From Bacteroidota bacterium (GTDB lineage Bacteria > Bacteroidota > Bacteroidia > Bacteroidales > UBA1402): a stretch of DNA of 9,049 bases. The translations under genes were made by a program, and so were the position numbers. The notes under the pieces are model-generated. The model searched no databases. It was given only the letters and a program-made list of their open reading frames with translations, and was not told the origin of the DNA. The stretch spans positions 1 to 9,049 of the forward strand of contig JAUZOU010000100.1 of the NCBI GenBank assembly GCA_030706285.1, given 5' to 3'. Positions 1 to 7,660 of this stretch are shown here, in pieces (position 1 is the first letter of the stretch; every line of letters starts with the position of its first letter).

Positions 1-1203
1 CGTCATCCGAGTGAAGATGAACCGTTGACAGCTTTGGCATTTAAGATTGCCACGGACCCGTATGTAGGCCGTTTGTGCTATGTACGTGTTTATTCTGGCA
101 GAATCGATGCAGGCAGTTACGTGTACAATCCTCGTTCTGACAAAAAGGAACGTATCTCACGTTTGTTCCAGATGTTCTCCAATAAGCAGAATCCTGTAGA
201 ATGCATCGCAGCCGGAGATATAGGTGCCGGTGTTGGGTTCAAAGATATCCGTACGGGTGATACGCTATGTGATGAGAAGACACCGATCGTGCTCGAATCC
301 ATGGATTTCCCTGCTCCGGTCATTGGTGTTTCCATTGAGCCGAAAACTCAGAAAGACCTTGATAAACTTGGTATAGGCCTTGGCAAGCTCGCCGAAGAAG
401 ATCCGACGTTTACGGTCAAGACGGATGAACAATCAGGGCAAACCATCATTTCCGGTATGGGTGAGCTTCACCTCGAAATCATCATTGACCGTCTGAAACG
501 TGAATTCAAGGTTGAATGTAATGAAGGACGTCCGCAGGTTTCATATCGGGAAGCCATTTCCAAGGAAATCCAGATACGTGAAACCTACAAGAAGCAATCC
601 GGCGGCCGTGGCAAGTTTGCGGACATGATTGTCAAAGTTGGTCCGAAAGATCCTGAATTTGAAGGAGCCCTGCAATTTGTCGATGAAGTAAAAGGTGGTA
701 ACATCCCTAAGGAATACATTCCATCCATTCAGAAAGGATTCCAGAATGCCATGCGCAATGGTGTACTGGCAGGTTTCCCTGTTGACGGATTGAAAGTGAC
801 GGTGGTTGATGGTTCGTTTCATCCGGTCGATTCAGACCAGCTGTCTTTCGAGATATGCGGTAGTCTGGCATTCAAATCGGCTTGTTCAAAGGCAAAACCT
901 ATATTGCTTGAACCGATCATGAAACTGGAAGTCATTACGCCAGAAGAAAGCATGGGTGATGTCATTGGAGACTTGAACAAGCGCAGAGGTCAGGTGGAAG
1001 GTATGGAGTCCAATCGTTCAGGAGCCCGTATCGTGAAAGCCAAAGTGCCTCTTGCAGAAACGTTCGGTTATGTAACAGCCTTGTGTACCATTACATCAGG
1101 ACGTGCTACCAGCACAATGGAATTCTCTCACTATGCTGAGGTTTCGAAATCCATTGCAACGGCTGTACTGACTGAATGCAACGGCCGGGTAGACTTATTG
1201 TAA
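1..1203 (+). CDS. fusA: Elongation factor G, C-terminal part (5' end outside window)
   Basis: EF-G is the cytoplasmic GTPase that drives tRNA–mRNA translocation and, with RRF, ribosome recycling. The reading frame is open from base 1, so the TTG at 25 is an internal codon and not a start. The 400 residues present cover domains II to V. Domain II holds LAFKIATDPYVGRL near the left edge. Domain III has GMGELHLE at fragment residues 152-159. Domain IV has the SGGRGKF loop (200-206) and the decoding-centre tip around HPVDS (274-278). Domain V starts near 304. The GTPase domain, roughly 300 residues, lies off the window, so nucleotide-binding motifs cannot be checked. Bacteroidales can carry a second EF-G paralogue elsewhere, but the position directly before rpsJ argues for the housekeeping copy. 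The C terminus ends normally with a TAA stop. Confidence 0.97.
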   Translation, partial: RHPSEDEPLTALAFKIATDPYVGRLCYVRVYSGRIDAGSYVYNPRSDKKERISRLFQMFSNKQNPVECIAAGDIGAGVGFKDIRTGDTLCDEKTPIVLESMDFPAPVIGVSIEPKTQKDLDKLGIGLGKLAEEDPTFTVKTDEQSGQTIISGMGELHLEIIIDRLKREFKVECNEGRPQVSYREAISKEIQIRETYKKQSGGRGKFADMIVKVGPKDPEFEGALQFVDEVKGGNIPKEYIPSIQKGFQNAMRNGVLAGFPVDGLKVTVVDGSFHPVDSDQLSFEICGSLAFKSACSKAKPILLEPIMKLEVITPEESMGDVIGDLNKRRGQVEGMESNRSGARIVKAKVPLAETFGYVTALCTITSGRATSTMEFSHYAEVSKSIATAVLTECNGRVDLL

Positions 1204-1209
1204 AAAATT

Positions 1210-1245
1210 GCGGTTGGTTGTGCCAATAGCTCTACAATCGACCGC
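1210..1245 (+). promoter_or_regulatory. Hairpin in the fusA–rpsJ leader
   Basis: Bases 1210-1222 pair with 1233-1245 in a continuous 13-bp stem that includes three G·U pairs, closing a 10-base loop (CCAATAGCTC). The wobbles make it stable only as + strand RNA, which suggests transcript structure. No U-run follows, so it is not a canonical intrinsic terminator. It occupies more than half of the 64-base gap before the S10 gene. It could be a leader element, a processing site or a spacer; its function is inferred only from position. Confidence 0.5.
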
Positions 1246-1267
1246 GTTCATAATAAATTAACCAATA

Positions 1268-1573
1268 ATGAGCCAAAAAATTCGTATTAAACTAAAGTCG
1301 TACGATTACAATCTGGTGGATAAATCCGCAGAGAAAATCGTCAAGACGGTGAAGGCGACCGGCGCTGTTGTCAGCGGTCCGATTCCTCTTCCTACGCACA
1401 AGCGTATCTACACCGTCAACCGTTCGACGTTTGTCAACAAGAAGTCGCGCGAACAATTTCAGTTGTCTTCCTACAAAAGGCTGATCGATATTTACAATAC
1501 GAGCGCCAAGACAGTAGATGCACTGATGAAACTTGAATTACCGAGCGGTGTTGAAGTAGAAATTAAAGTTTGA
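1268..1573 (+). CDS. rpsJ: 30S ribosomal protein uS10 (NusE)
   Basis: S10 sits in the head of the 30S subunit and, as NusE, joins NusB in transcription antitermination complexes. The 101-residue length is normal for the family. The start MSQKIRIKLKSYDY and the central GPIPLPTHKRIYTVNRS segment (about residues 38-54) are characteristic: the latter forms the long loop that reaches into the head near S14 and S3. It opens the S10 block, 64 bases after fusA with a hairpin between them, and is followed 21 bases later by rplC. There is no Shine-Dalgarno sequence before the ATG; the upstream bases are A/T-rich, as is common in Bacteroidota. Confidence 0.98.
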   Translation: MSQKIRIKLKSYDYNLVDKSAEKIVKTVKATGAVVSGPIPLPTHKRIYTVNRSTFVNKKSREQFQLSSYKRLIDIYNTSAKTVDALMKLELPSGVEVEIKV

Positions 1574-1594
1574 AGTTTTTAAATTAAGTTAGAA

Positions 1595-2209
1595 ATGCCA
1601 GGATTATTAGGAAAAAAAATCGGAATGACTTCCGTTTTCAGTGCTGATGGGAAAAACATCCCATGCACTGTCATTGAGGCTGGTCCCTGTGTTGTCACTC
1701 AGGTGAAGACGATGGCTGCTGATGGCTACGAAGCTGTTCAGCTGGGTTTTGAGGAAAAGAAAGAAAAGCATACCACAAAACCTGAAATGGGCCATTTTAA
1801 AAAGGCAGGCGTTGCTCCTCAAAAACACTTGGTTGAGTTCAAGGGATTCGAAGGGTTGAAATCCGGAGACGTTATTTCAGCTGATTATTTTCAGGCTGAT
1901 GAGTATGTTGATGTTATAGGAACCTCAAAAGGAAAAGGATTTCAGGGCGTCGTTAAGCGCCATGGATTCAAGGGTGTAGGTGAAGCCACTCATGGTCAGG
2001 AAGACCGTTTGCGTCATCCTGGTTCACTTGGTGCCTCTTCATTCCCTTCCCGTGTATTCAAAGGTATGCGTATGGCTGGGCACACTGGTAGTGATCGTGT
2101 GACTGTCCAGAATCTGCAGATTATTAAAGTGATTCCAGAACACAACTTGGTCTTGATCAAAGGTTCTGTTCCGGGTGCTAAAGGTTCAATCGTAATCATT
2201 GAAAAGTAA
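1595..2209 (+). CDS. rplC: 50S ribosomal protein uL3
   Basis: L3 is a primary 23S rRNA binder that starts 50S assembly and sends a long loop toward the peptidyl-transferase centre. The 204-residue protein has the conserved MPGLLGKKIGMT start, the GTSKGKGFQGVVKRHGF segment (109-125) and the VFKGMRMAGHTGSDRVTVQNL block (154-174). In E. coli the GSIGQ loop carries the Gln methylated by PrmB; here the loop reads GSLGA, with Ala147 at that position, so that modification cannot occur. I recall Ala here in Bacteroides L3 as well, so it is probably a lineage trait. The stop shares one base with the rplD start (TAATG at 2207-2211), which favours translational coupling. Confidence 0.98.
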   Translation: MPGLLGKKIGMTSVFSADGKNIPCTVIEAGPCVVTQVKTMAADGYEAVQLGFEEKKEKHTTKPEMGHFKKAGVAPQKHLVEFKGFEGLKSGDVISADYFQADEYVDVIGTSKGKGFQGVVKRHGFKGVGEATHGQEDRLRHPGSLGASSFPSRVFKGMRMAGHTGSDRVTVQNLQIIKVIPEHNLVLIKGSVPGAKGSIVIIEK

Positions 2210-2838
2210 TGGAACTGAGTGTATATACAATAAAAGGTGAAGATACCGGGAGAAAGATCACGCTGAGTGATTCAATTTTCGCAATCGAACCGAATGATCA
2301 CGCCATCTGGTTGGACGTGAAGCAGTACCGTGCCAATAACCGTCAGGGTACTCACAAAGCGAAGGAAAGAAGTGAGATGTCAGGCTCTACCAGAAAACTC
2401 GGTAAGCAAAAAGGTGGTGGTGGTGCCCGTCGTGGTGACATCAACTCTCCGCTGCTGGCTGGTGGTGCCCGTGTATTTGGCCCAAGACCTAGAGATTATA
2501 GCTTTAAATTGAATAAGAAAGTAAAGGCGTTGGCCAGGAAATCTGCTCTTAGCTATAAGGTAACTGAAAACGCCTTGATTGTTATTGAGGATTTTTCATT
2601 TGAAGCTCCTAAAACAAAAGACTTTATCTCATTGGCTAATAATTTGAAAGTCGCTGATAAAAAGTCACTTTTCGTATTGGGAGAAGCAAATAAAAACGTA
2701 TATTTGTCGGCTCGTAATTTGCCAAAGGTAAATGTTATAACGATTTCTGAATTAAATACTTACAAAGTACTGGATTCAAAATCGCTGATACTTACTGAAA
2801 GTTCTATTGCCGGAATCGAGTCAATTTTAAATGCATAA
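2209..2838 (+). CDS. rplD: 50S ribosomal protein uL4
   Basis: L4 binds domain I of 23S rRNA, and its extended loop lines the nascent-peptide exit tunnel opposite L22. In E. coli it also represses the S10 operon. The 209 residues show the globular start MELSVYTIKG, then the basic, Gly-rich tunnel loop (about 55-97) with KQKGGGGARRGD and GGARVFGPRPRDY, then the α/β globular domain. Macrolide-resistance changes in other species map to this loop; the sequence here looks wild-type. The start overlaps the rplC stop by one base, with no separate ribosome-binding site, so translation probably depends on re-initiation. The 3' third, from about 2620, is visibly richer in A/T than the 5' part, in line with the lower conservation of the C-terminal domain. 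Confidence 0.98.
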   Translation: MELSVYTIKGEDTGRKITLSDSIFAIEPNDHAIWLDVKQYRANNRQGTHKAKERSEMSGSTRKLGKQKGGGGARRGDINSPLLAGGARVFGPRPRDYSFKLNKKVKALARKSALSYKVTENALIVIEDFSFEAPKTKDFISLANNLKVADKKSLFVLGEANKNVYLSARNLPKVNVITISELNTYKVLDSKSLILTESSIAGIESILNA

Positions 2839-2842
2839 GGAG
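2837..2842 (+). promoter_or_regulatory. Strong Shine-Dalgarno sequence for rplW
   Basis: AAGGAG overlaps the rplD stop codon (TAA at 2836-2838) and lies 8 bases before the rplW ATG, which is canonical spacing. Most genes in this window have no such motif, so it stands out. It supports the 2851 start. Confidence 0.7.
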
Positions 2843-2850
2843 ATCAGAAA

Positions 2851-3141
2851 ATGGGAATAATCATTAAACCTATTGTCACAGAAAAGATGACAGCCATGAC
2901 CGACAAGTATAGTCGGTATGGATTCCGTGTACAACCGGATGCAAATAAAATTGAAATTGCCAAGGCGGTACAGGACATGTACAATGTAACGGTAGTTGAT
3001 GTGAATACAATCAACTATCGGGGCAAAAACAAAAGCCGCTATACTAAAAGTGGTATGGTAAAAGGCAGTGAATCAGCCTTTAAAAAAGCCATTGTTACCT
3101 TGAAAAAAGGTGATGTAATTGATTTTTACAGCAATATATAA
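2851..3141 (+). CDS. rplW: 50S ribosomal protein uL23
   Basis: L23 lies at the exit of the 50S peptide tunnel and is the docking site for trigger factor and the signal recognition particle. The 96-residue length fits the bacterial family. The start MGIIIKPIVTEKMT matches the usual 'I..PivTEK' opening, followed by YGFRVQPDANKIEIAKAV (23-40) and the VVDVNTINYRGK strand and loop (48-59), which makes rRNA contacts. It is preceded by one of the few good Shine-Dalgarno sequences in the window and lies 12 bases after rplD. The gap to rplB is only 6 bases. Confidence 0.97.
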   Translation: MGIIIKPIVTEKMTAMTDKYSRYGFRVQPDANKIEIAKAVQDMYNVTVVDVNTINYRGKNKSRYTKSGMVKGSESAFKKAIVTLKKGDVIDFYSNI

Positions 3142-3147
3142 TAAAAA

Positions 3148-3972
<825 letters not shown>

Positions 3973-3993
3973 CCTGATAAATTCAAGATAATT

Positions 3994-4263
3994 ATGAGTC
4001 GTTCATTAAAAAAAGGACCGTACATCAATACAAAGCTGGAAGCAAAAATTCTGGCTATGAATGAATCGGGGAAGAAAAGCCTTGTTAAAACATGGGCGCG
4101 CGCCTCGATGATTTCACCTGATTTTGTTGGACATACGGTTGCTGTTCACAACGGAAATAAGTTTATCCCGGTTTATGTAACCGAAAACATGGTAGGTCAC
4201 AAGTTAGGTGAATTTTCTCCGACGCGTACTTTCAGAGGCCATGGCGGAAACAAGAAGAAGTAA
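3994..4263 (+). CDS. rpsS: 30S ribosomal protein uS19
   Basis: S19 forms a complex with S13 in the 30S head near the A-site tRNA and helps make the bridges to the 50S subunit. The 89-residue protein opens with MSRSLKKGPY and carries the family signature VYVTENMVGHKLGEFSPTRTF (60-80) before a basic RGHGGNKKK end. Length and motifs are ordinary. It follows rplB after 21 bases and precedes rplV by 34 bases, the latter being A-rich with no clear hairpin. No Shine-Dalgarno sequence is visible. Confidence 0.98.
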   Translation: MSRSLKKGPYINTKLEAKILAMNESGKKSLVKTWARASMISPDFVGHTVAVHNGNKFIPVYVTENMVGHKLGEFSPTRTFRGHGGNKKK

Positions 4264-4297
4264 ACCGTTGTAAGAAAAAATAAAACACGAATATAAC

Positions 4298-4705
4298 ATG
4301 GGTGCAAGAAAAAAATTAGCAGCTGATGCCAGAAAGGAGGCACTGAAAACTCAGTACTTCGCAAAGCTCAACAGCGTTCCCACATCACCGCGAAAAATGC
4401 GTTATGTCGCAGACCTTATCAGAGGCAAGGAAGTGTTTTTGGCGCTTGGTATTCTGAAGTATTCTTCCAAGGATGCTTCGGCCAGACTGGAGAAGCTGTT
4501 GCGTTCTGCCATCGCAAACTGGGAAGTTAAGAACGAACGTAAGGCTGAGGCCGGCGTGTTGTATGTAAAAGAATTGAAGGTCGATTCTGCGACGATGTTG
4601 AAAAGACTTCGTCCGGCGCCTCAGGGAAGAGGTTATCAAATACGCAAGCGTTCCAATCATGTGACTTTGAGTATTGACACTATAACGAAAAACGAACAAA
4701 ACTAA
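4298..4705 (+). CDS. rplV: 50S ribosomal protein uL22
   Basis: L22 binds all 23S rRNA domains, and its β-hairpin lines the exit tunnel constriction with L4, a macrolide-relevant site. The core contains SPRKMRYVADLIRGKEV (30-46) and AIANWEVKNERKA (71-83), and the hairpin spans about 98-116 with KRLRPAPQGRGYQIRKRSNH. At 135 residues it is longer than the roughly 110-residue E. coli protein: an N-terminal extension beginning MGARKKLAADARKEALKTQY and a short tail account for the difference. This extension is, from memory, usual in Bacteroidales. The next gene, rpsC, starts 6 bases after the stop, so coupling is likely. Confidence 0.98.
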   Translation: MGARKKLAADARKEALKTQYFAKLNSVPTSPRKMRYVADLIRGKEVFLALGILKYSSKDASARLEKLLRSAIANWEVKNERKAEAGVLYVKELKVDSATMLKRLRPAPQGRGYQIRKRSNHVTLSIDTITKNEQN

Positions 4706-4711
4706 GGCTAA

Positions 4712-5458
4712 ATGGGACAGAAAGTAAATCCGATTAGTAACCGTTTGGGCATCATCAGAGGTTGGGATTCCAACTGGTTTGGTGGTCGCAAATATGGTGA
4801 AACACTGTTGGAAGACAGTAAAATCCGTAAATACCTGATCGCTCGTTTAGCTAAAGCAAGCGTATCTCGTATCGTTATTGAACGTACGTTGAAACTGGTC
4901 ACTATTACTGTATGTACTGCCCGTCCAGGTATTATCATTGGAAAAGGTGGTCAGGAAGTAGACAAGTTGAAAGAAGAATTAAAGAAAATTACCGATAAGG
5001 ATGTTCAGATTAATATTTTTGAGATCAAACGTCCTGAACTCGATGCTGAAATCGTAGCTGCAAACATTGCACGCCAGATTGAAGGTAAGATTGCTTATCG
5101 CCGTGCCGTCAAGATGTCCATTCAATCATCCATGAGAATGGGTGCTGAAGGCATTAAGGTACTGGTGGCAGGCCGTTTGAACGGAGCAGAAATGGCCCGT
5201 TCCGAAATGTATAAGGAAGGCCGTACGCCACTGCATACATTCCGTGCCGATATCGATTACGCGCAGGCAGAAGCATTGACCAAAGTCGGTCTGATTGGTG
5301 TCAAAGTGTGGATTTGCCGTGGGGAAGTTTATGGAAAGGTTGATTTGGCTCCACAATTTGCAGCATCAAAAGAAGGCGGACGCAATTCCGGTTCACAAGC
5401 CGGCGGCGAACGTCGCGAAGACCGTCGTGGCGGTTTCCGCAAGAAGAAAAACAAATAA
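4712..5458 (+). CDS. rpsC: 30S ribosomal protein uS3
   Basis: S3 lies at the mRNA entry channel of the 30S subunit and, with S4 and S5, acts in unwinding mRNA. The 248 residues comprise the N-terminal KH domain with its GKGG loop (77-80, in RPGIIIGKGGQEV) and the C-terminal domain with GIKVLVAGRLNGAEMAR. Arg130, Arg131 and Lys134 (YRRAVK) match the helicase residues Arg131, Arg132 and Lys135 of E. coli. The tail after about residue 217 is Gly-, Arg- and Lys-rich, probably disordered, and longer than in E. coli. An AAGG at 4704-4707 is only 4 bases from the ATG, too close and weak to be a convincing ribosome-binding site. Confidence 0.98.
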   Translation: MGQKVNPISNRLGIIRGWDSNWFGGRKYGETLLEDSKIRKYLIARLAKASVSRIVIERTLKLVTITVCTARPGIIIGKGGQEVDKLKEELKKITDKDVQINIFEIKRPELDAEIVAANIARQIEGKIAYRRAVKMSIQSSMRMGAEGIKVLVAGRLNGAEMARSEMYKEGRTPLHTFRADIDYAQAEALTKVGLIGVKVWICRGEVYGKVDLAPQFAASKEGGRNSGSQAGGERREDRRGGFRKKKNK

Positions 5459-5482
5459 GTGTAAACATTAGAGTAAAGAGAA

Positions 5483-5917
5483 ATGTTACAACCGAAAAGA
5501 ACAAAGTTCAGAAGACAACAAAAAGGTCGCATGAAGGGTAACGCCCAACGTGGGAACCAGTTGGCATTCGGTTCTTTTGGCATCAAGACGTTGGATTCGA
5601 AGTGGATTACCGGACAGCAGATTGAAGCTGCCCGTGTGGCCGTTACGCGTTATATGCAACGTCAGGGCCAGATCTGGATTCGAATATTTCCGGATAGGGT
5701 CTTAACCAAAAAACCACTAGATGTACGTATGGGTAAAGGAAAAGGAAATCCTGAAGGATTCGTAGCGCCTGTTACTCCTGGCCGTATGCTGATTGAAGTC
5801 GAAGGTGTATCCTTTGAAATTGCTAAAGAGGCATTGCGTCTGGCAGCTCAGAAACTGCCGGTAGCTACGAAATTCGTAGTGAGAAGAGATTATGATTTTC
5901 AAAATACTAATGCCTAA
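5483..5917 (+). CDS. rplP: 50S ribosomal protein uL16
   Basis: L16 binds 23S rRNA near the A-site tRNA elbow and is required late in 50S assembly. The 144-residue protein begins MLQPKRTKFRRQQKGRMKG and carries the signature RMGKGKGNPEGFVAPVTPGR (82-101). Arg82 aligns with the Arg81 that is hydroxylated by YcfD/RoxA in E. coli; the residue is present, but whether a hydroxylase exists cannot be seen. The upstream AAAGAG is a weak Shine-Dalgarno at best. rpmC follows after 5 bases. Confidence 0.98.
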   Translation: MLQPKRTKFRRQQKGRMKGNAQRGNQLAFGSFGIKTLDSKWITGQQIEAARVAVTRYMQRQGQIWIRIFPDRVLTKKPLDVRMGKGKGNPEGFVAPVTPGRMLIEVEGVSFEIAKEALRLAAQKLPVATKFVVRRDYDFQNTNA

Positions 5918-5922
5918 GCCGT

Positions 5923-6123
5923 ATGAAAATAGCAGAAATCAGAGAACTGACGACAAAGGAAATGGCTGAACGCCTAGTAGCTGAATCAGCCCACTTGGAT
6001 CAGTTGAAATTGCAACATAGCATTTCACCACTGGACAATTCCTCTCAGATTAAATTCGTACGCCGGGAAATTGCTCGTTTCAAGACTATCTTGCGCGAGA
6101 GAGAATTGAATCAAACTAAATAA
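5923..6123 (+). CDS. rpmC: 50S ribosomal protein uL29
   Basis: L29 is a small helical protein beside L23 at the tunnel exit, contributing to the docking surface for trigger factor and SRP. The 66-residue length and the two-helix pattern fit the family: MKIAEIRELTTKEMAERL forms the first helix, and IKFVRREIARFKTILRERE (43-61) holds the conserved 'vRr.IAR.kTil.er' motif in the second. It is tightly packed, 5 bases after rplP and 7 bases before rpsQ, with no ribosome-binding motif of its own. Confidence 0.97.
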   Translation: MKIAEIRELTTKEMAERLVAESAHLDQLKLQHSISPLDNSSQIKFVRREIARFKTILRERELNQTK

Positions 6124-6130
6124 GTGCCCG

Positions 6131-6388
6131 ATGGAAACCAGAAATTTAAGAAAAGAAAGAGCCGGGGTGGTTGTTAGCAACAAAGGGGAAAAAACCATTA
6201 CTGTTGCTATTAAGTGGAAAGAAAAGCACCCGATTTATGGTAAATTCGTCAGTAAGACGAAGAAATACTATGCTCATGACGAAAAGAATGAATGTAACGT
6301 TGGTGACACGGTGCGGATCATGGAAACTCGTCCTTTGAGCAAAACCAAAAGATGGAGATTAGTCGAAATAATCGAAAGAGCGAAGTAA
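6131..6388 (+). CDS. rpsQ: 30S ribosomal protein uS17
   Basis: S17 is an OB-fold primary binder of 16S rRNA that helps start 30S assembly in the body. The 85 residues include the N-terminal METRNLRKERAGVVVS strand and the family signature GDTVRIMETRPLSKTKRWRL (58-77). A KKYYAHDE segment (44-51) lies between. All key features are intact. Only one base separates its stop from the rplN start, so the two are likely translationally coupled. Confidence 0.98.
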   Translation: METRNLRKERAGVVVSNKGEKTITVAIKWKEKHPIYGKFVSKTKKYYAHDEKNECNVGDTVRIMETRPLSKTKRWRLVEIIERAK

Positions 6389-6389
6389 T

Positions 6390-6755
6390 ATGATACAGAC
6401 AGAATCTAGATTAGTAGTAGCTGATAACTCTGGAGCCAAGGAAGTGCTTTGTATTCGCGTTTTAGGCGGTACGGGTCGTCGTTATGGCTCTGTGGGCGAT
6501 ATTATTGTGGTAGCGATCAAAAGCGCTATTCCATCCAGTGAAGTTAAGAAAGGTACGGTTTCAAAAGCTGTAATTGTACGTACAAAGAAAGAAATCAGGA
6601 GACCTGATGGCTCTTATATTCGCTTCGACGACAATGCCTGTGTATTGTTGACCGGTACCGGTGAATTGCGCGGAAGCCGTATTTTCGGCCCTGTTGCAAG
6701 AGAGCTTCGTGCAACCAACATGAAGATTGTTTCTTTAGCTCCTGAAGTACTTTAA
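6390..6755 (+). CDS. rplN: 50S ribosomal protein uL14
   Basis: L14 is a small β-barrel at the subunit interface; it forms intersubunit bridges with 16S rRNA and is the docking site of the silencing factor RsfS. The 121-residue protein has the standard MIQTESRLVVADNSGAKEV opening, the basic KKGTVSKAVIVRTKKEIRR segment (53-71), and the ending RGSRIFGPVARELR (94-107) before NMKIVSLAPEVL. Length and sequence are typical. It follows rpsQ after one base. A 21-base A/T-rich gap leads to rplX; an upstream ATG in that gap meets a stop after one further codon and is not the start. Confidence 0.98.
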   Translation: MIQTESRLVVADNSGAKEVLCIRVLGGTGRRYGSVGDIIVVAIKSAIPSSEVKKGTVSKAVIVRTKKEIRRPDGSYIRFDDNACVLLTGTGELRGSRIFGPVARELRATNMKIVSLAPEVL

Positions 6756-6776
6756 CCAGTATAATGAATTAACGTA

Positions 6777-7097
6777 ATGAGTAAGTTACATATCAAAAAG
6801 GGTGACACAGTCTATGTCAACACAGGTGAGGATAAGGGTAAAACCGGTCGTGTGCTTGAAGTGCTGGTTGACAAACAACGCGCTGTTGTAGAAGGTGTGA
6901 GTATGGTCTCAAAGAGTACCAAACCCAATGCAAAAAGTCCTCAGGGAGGAATTATCAAGAAAGAAGCTTCCATTCACATTTCAAATCTGAATCCGATTGA
7001 TCCCAAGTCTGGAAAAGCTACCAGAGTCGGTCGTAAAAGGAATGAAGAAGGTAAGTTAGTACGTATATCAAAAAAATCAGGGGAGGAAATCAAATAA
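6777..7097 (+). CDS. rplX: 50S ribosomal protein uL24
   Basis: L24 is an assembly initiator that binds the 5' region of 23S rRNA. The 106 residues begin with a KOW motif (about 5-32, HIKKGDTVYVNTGEDKGKTG), the hallmark of the family. A middle block includes GGIIKKEASIHISNLNPID (57-75), also characteristic. The C-terminal part is basic. The stop overlaps the rplE start by one base (TAATG at 7095-7099), and the Gly-Glu-Glu codons near its end also form the Shine-Dalgarno sequence of rplE. Confidence 0.98.
   Translation: MSKLHIKKGDTVYVNTGEDKGKTGRVLEVLVDKQRAVVEGVSMVSKSTKPNAKSPQGGIIKKEASIHISNLNPIDPKSGKATRVGRKRNEEGKLVRISKKSGEEIK
7082..7086 (+). promoter_or_regulatory. Shine-Dalgarno sequence for rplE inside rplX
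   Basis: GGAGG, within GGGGAGG at 7080-7086, lies 10 bases before the rplE ATG and inside the last codons of rplX. The spacing is usable though slightly long. Because these bases also encode Gly-Glu, part of the match may be chance. Confidence 0.5.
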
Positions 7098-7654
7098 TGG
7101 CCAACACCGCAAATCTTAAGACAGAATATGCAGAACGCATTGTTCCTGCATTGACAAAAGAATTCGGATATTCGACAATTATGCAGGTCCCTGTTCTGAA
7201 GAAAATTGTGATCAACCAGGGATTGGGCCTTGCCGTTGCCGACAAAAAAATCATTGAAACTGCGATCAACGAAATTACGGCCATCACCGGTCAAAAAGCT
7301 GTTGCTACCATTTCAAAGAAGGATATCTCCAATTTCAAGCTTCGTAAAAAAATGCCGATCGGTGTCCGGGTAACCTTGCGCCGCGATCGTATGTACGAAT
7401 TTCTTGAAAGACTGGTCCGTGTTTCTTTGCCTCGTATTCGTGACTTCAAAGGTATCGAAAGCAAATTTGATGGAAGAGGTAATTATACCCTTGGAATTGA
7501 AGAACAAATCATTTTCCCTGAAATTAACATCGACAACATCGTGAAATTGTTGGGAATGAATATTACCTTTGTGACTTCCGCAAAAACGGATGAAGAAGGC
7601 TATGCCTTGCTGAAAGAATTCGGCTTGCCTTTTAAAAACATTAAAAAAGATTAA
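7097..7654 (+). CDS. rplE: 50S ribosomal protein uL5
   Basis: L5 binds 5S rRNA in the central protuberance, contacts P-site tRNA and bridges to S13. The 185-residue length is near the bacterial norm. The signature VPVLKKIVINQGLG lies at 31-44, the RKKMPIGVRVTLRRDRMYEF segment at 83-102, and FPEINIDNIVKLLGMNITFVT at 140-160 before the short basic end. In E. coli, S8 represses the spc operon by binding mRNA around the start of this gene. Here the start overlaps rplX by one base, leaving no leader, so any such site would have to lie within coding sequence. Confidence 0.98.
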   Translation: MANTANLKTEYAERIVPALTKEFGYSTIMQVPVLKKIVINQGLGLAVADKKIIETAINEITAITGQKAVATISKKDISNFKLRKKMPIGVRVTLRRDRMYEFLERLVRVSLPRIRDFKGIESKFDGRGNYTLGIEEQIIFPEINIDNIVKLLGMNITFVTSAKTDEEGYALLKEFGLPFKNIKKD

Positions 7655-7660
7655 TCGATT

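Noticed and set aside
25..27. TTG at 25 as a start for an EF-G-like protein.
   Set aside because: The frame is open to base 1 and the upstream codons (RHPSEDEP) continue EF-G homology, so the gene is simply cut by the window edge.
1204..1267. Intrinsic terminator or a Bacteroides-type promoter (TTTG … TAnnTTTG) between fusA and rpsJ.
   Set aside because: The hairpin is not followed by a U-run, and I found no convincing -33/-7 pair in the gap.
7313..7507. Reverse-strand ORFs of 60-106 codons throughout the window, for example this one opposite rplE.
   Set aside because: Each lies wholly opposite or nearly opposite a well-conserved ribosomal-protein gene, has no family resemblance and is explained as a shadow of the coding strand.
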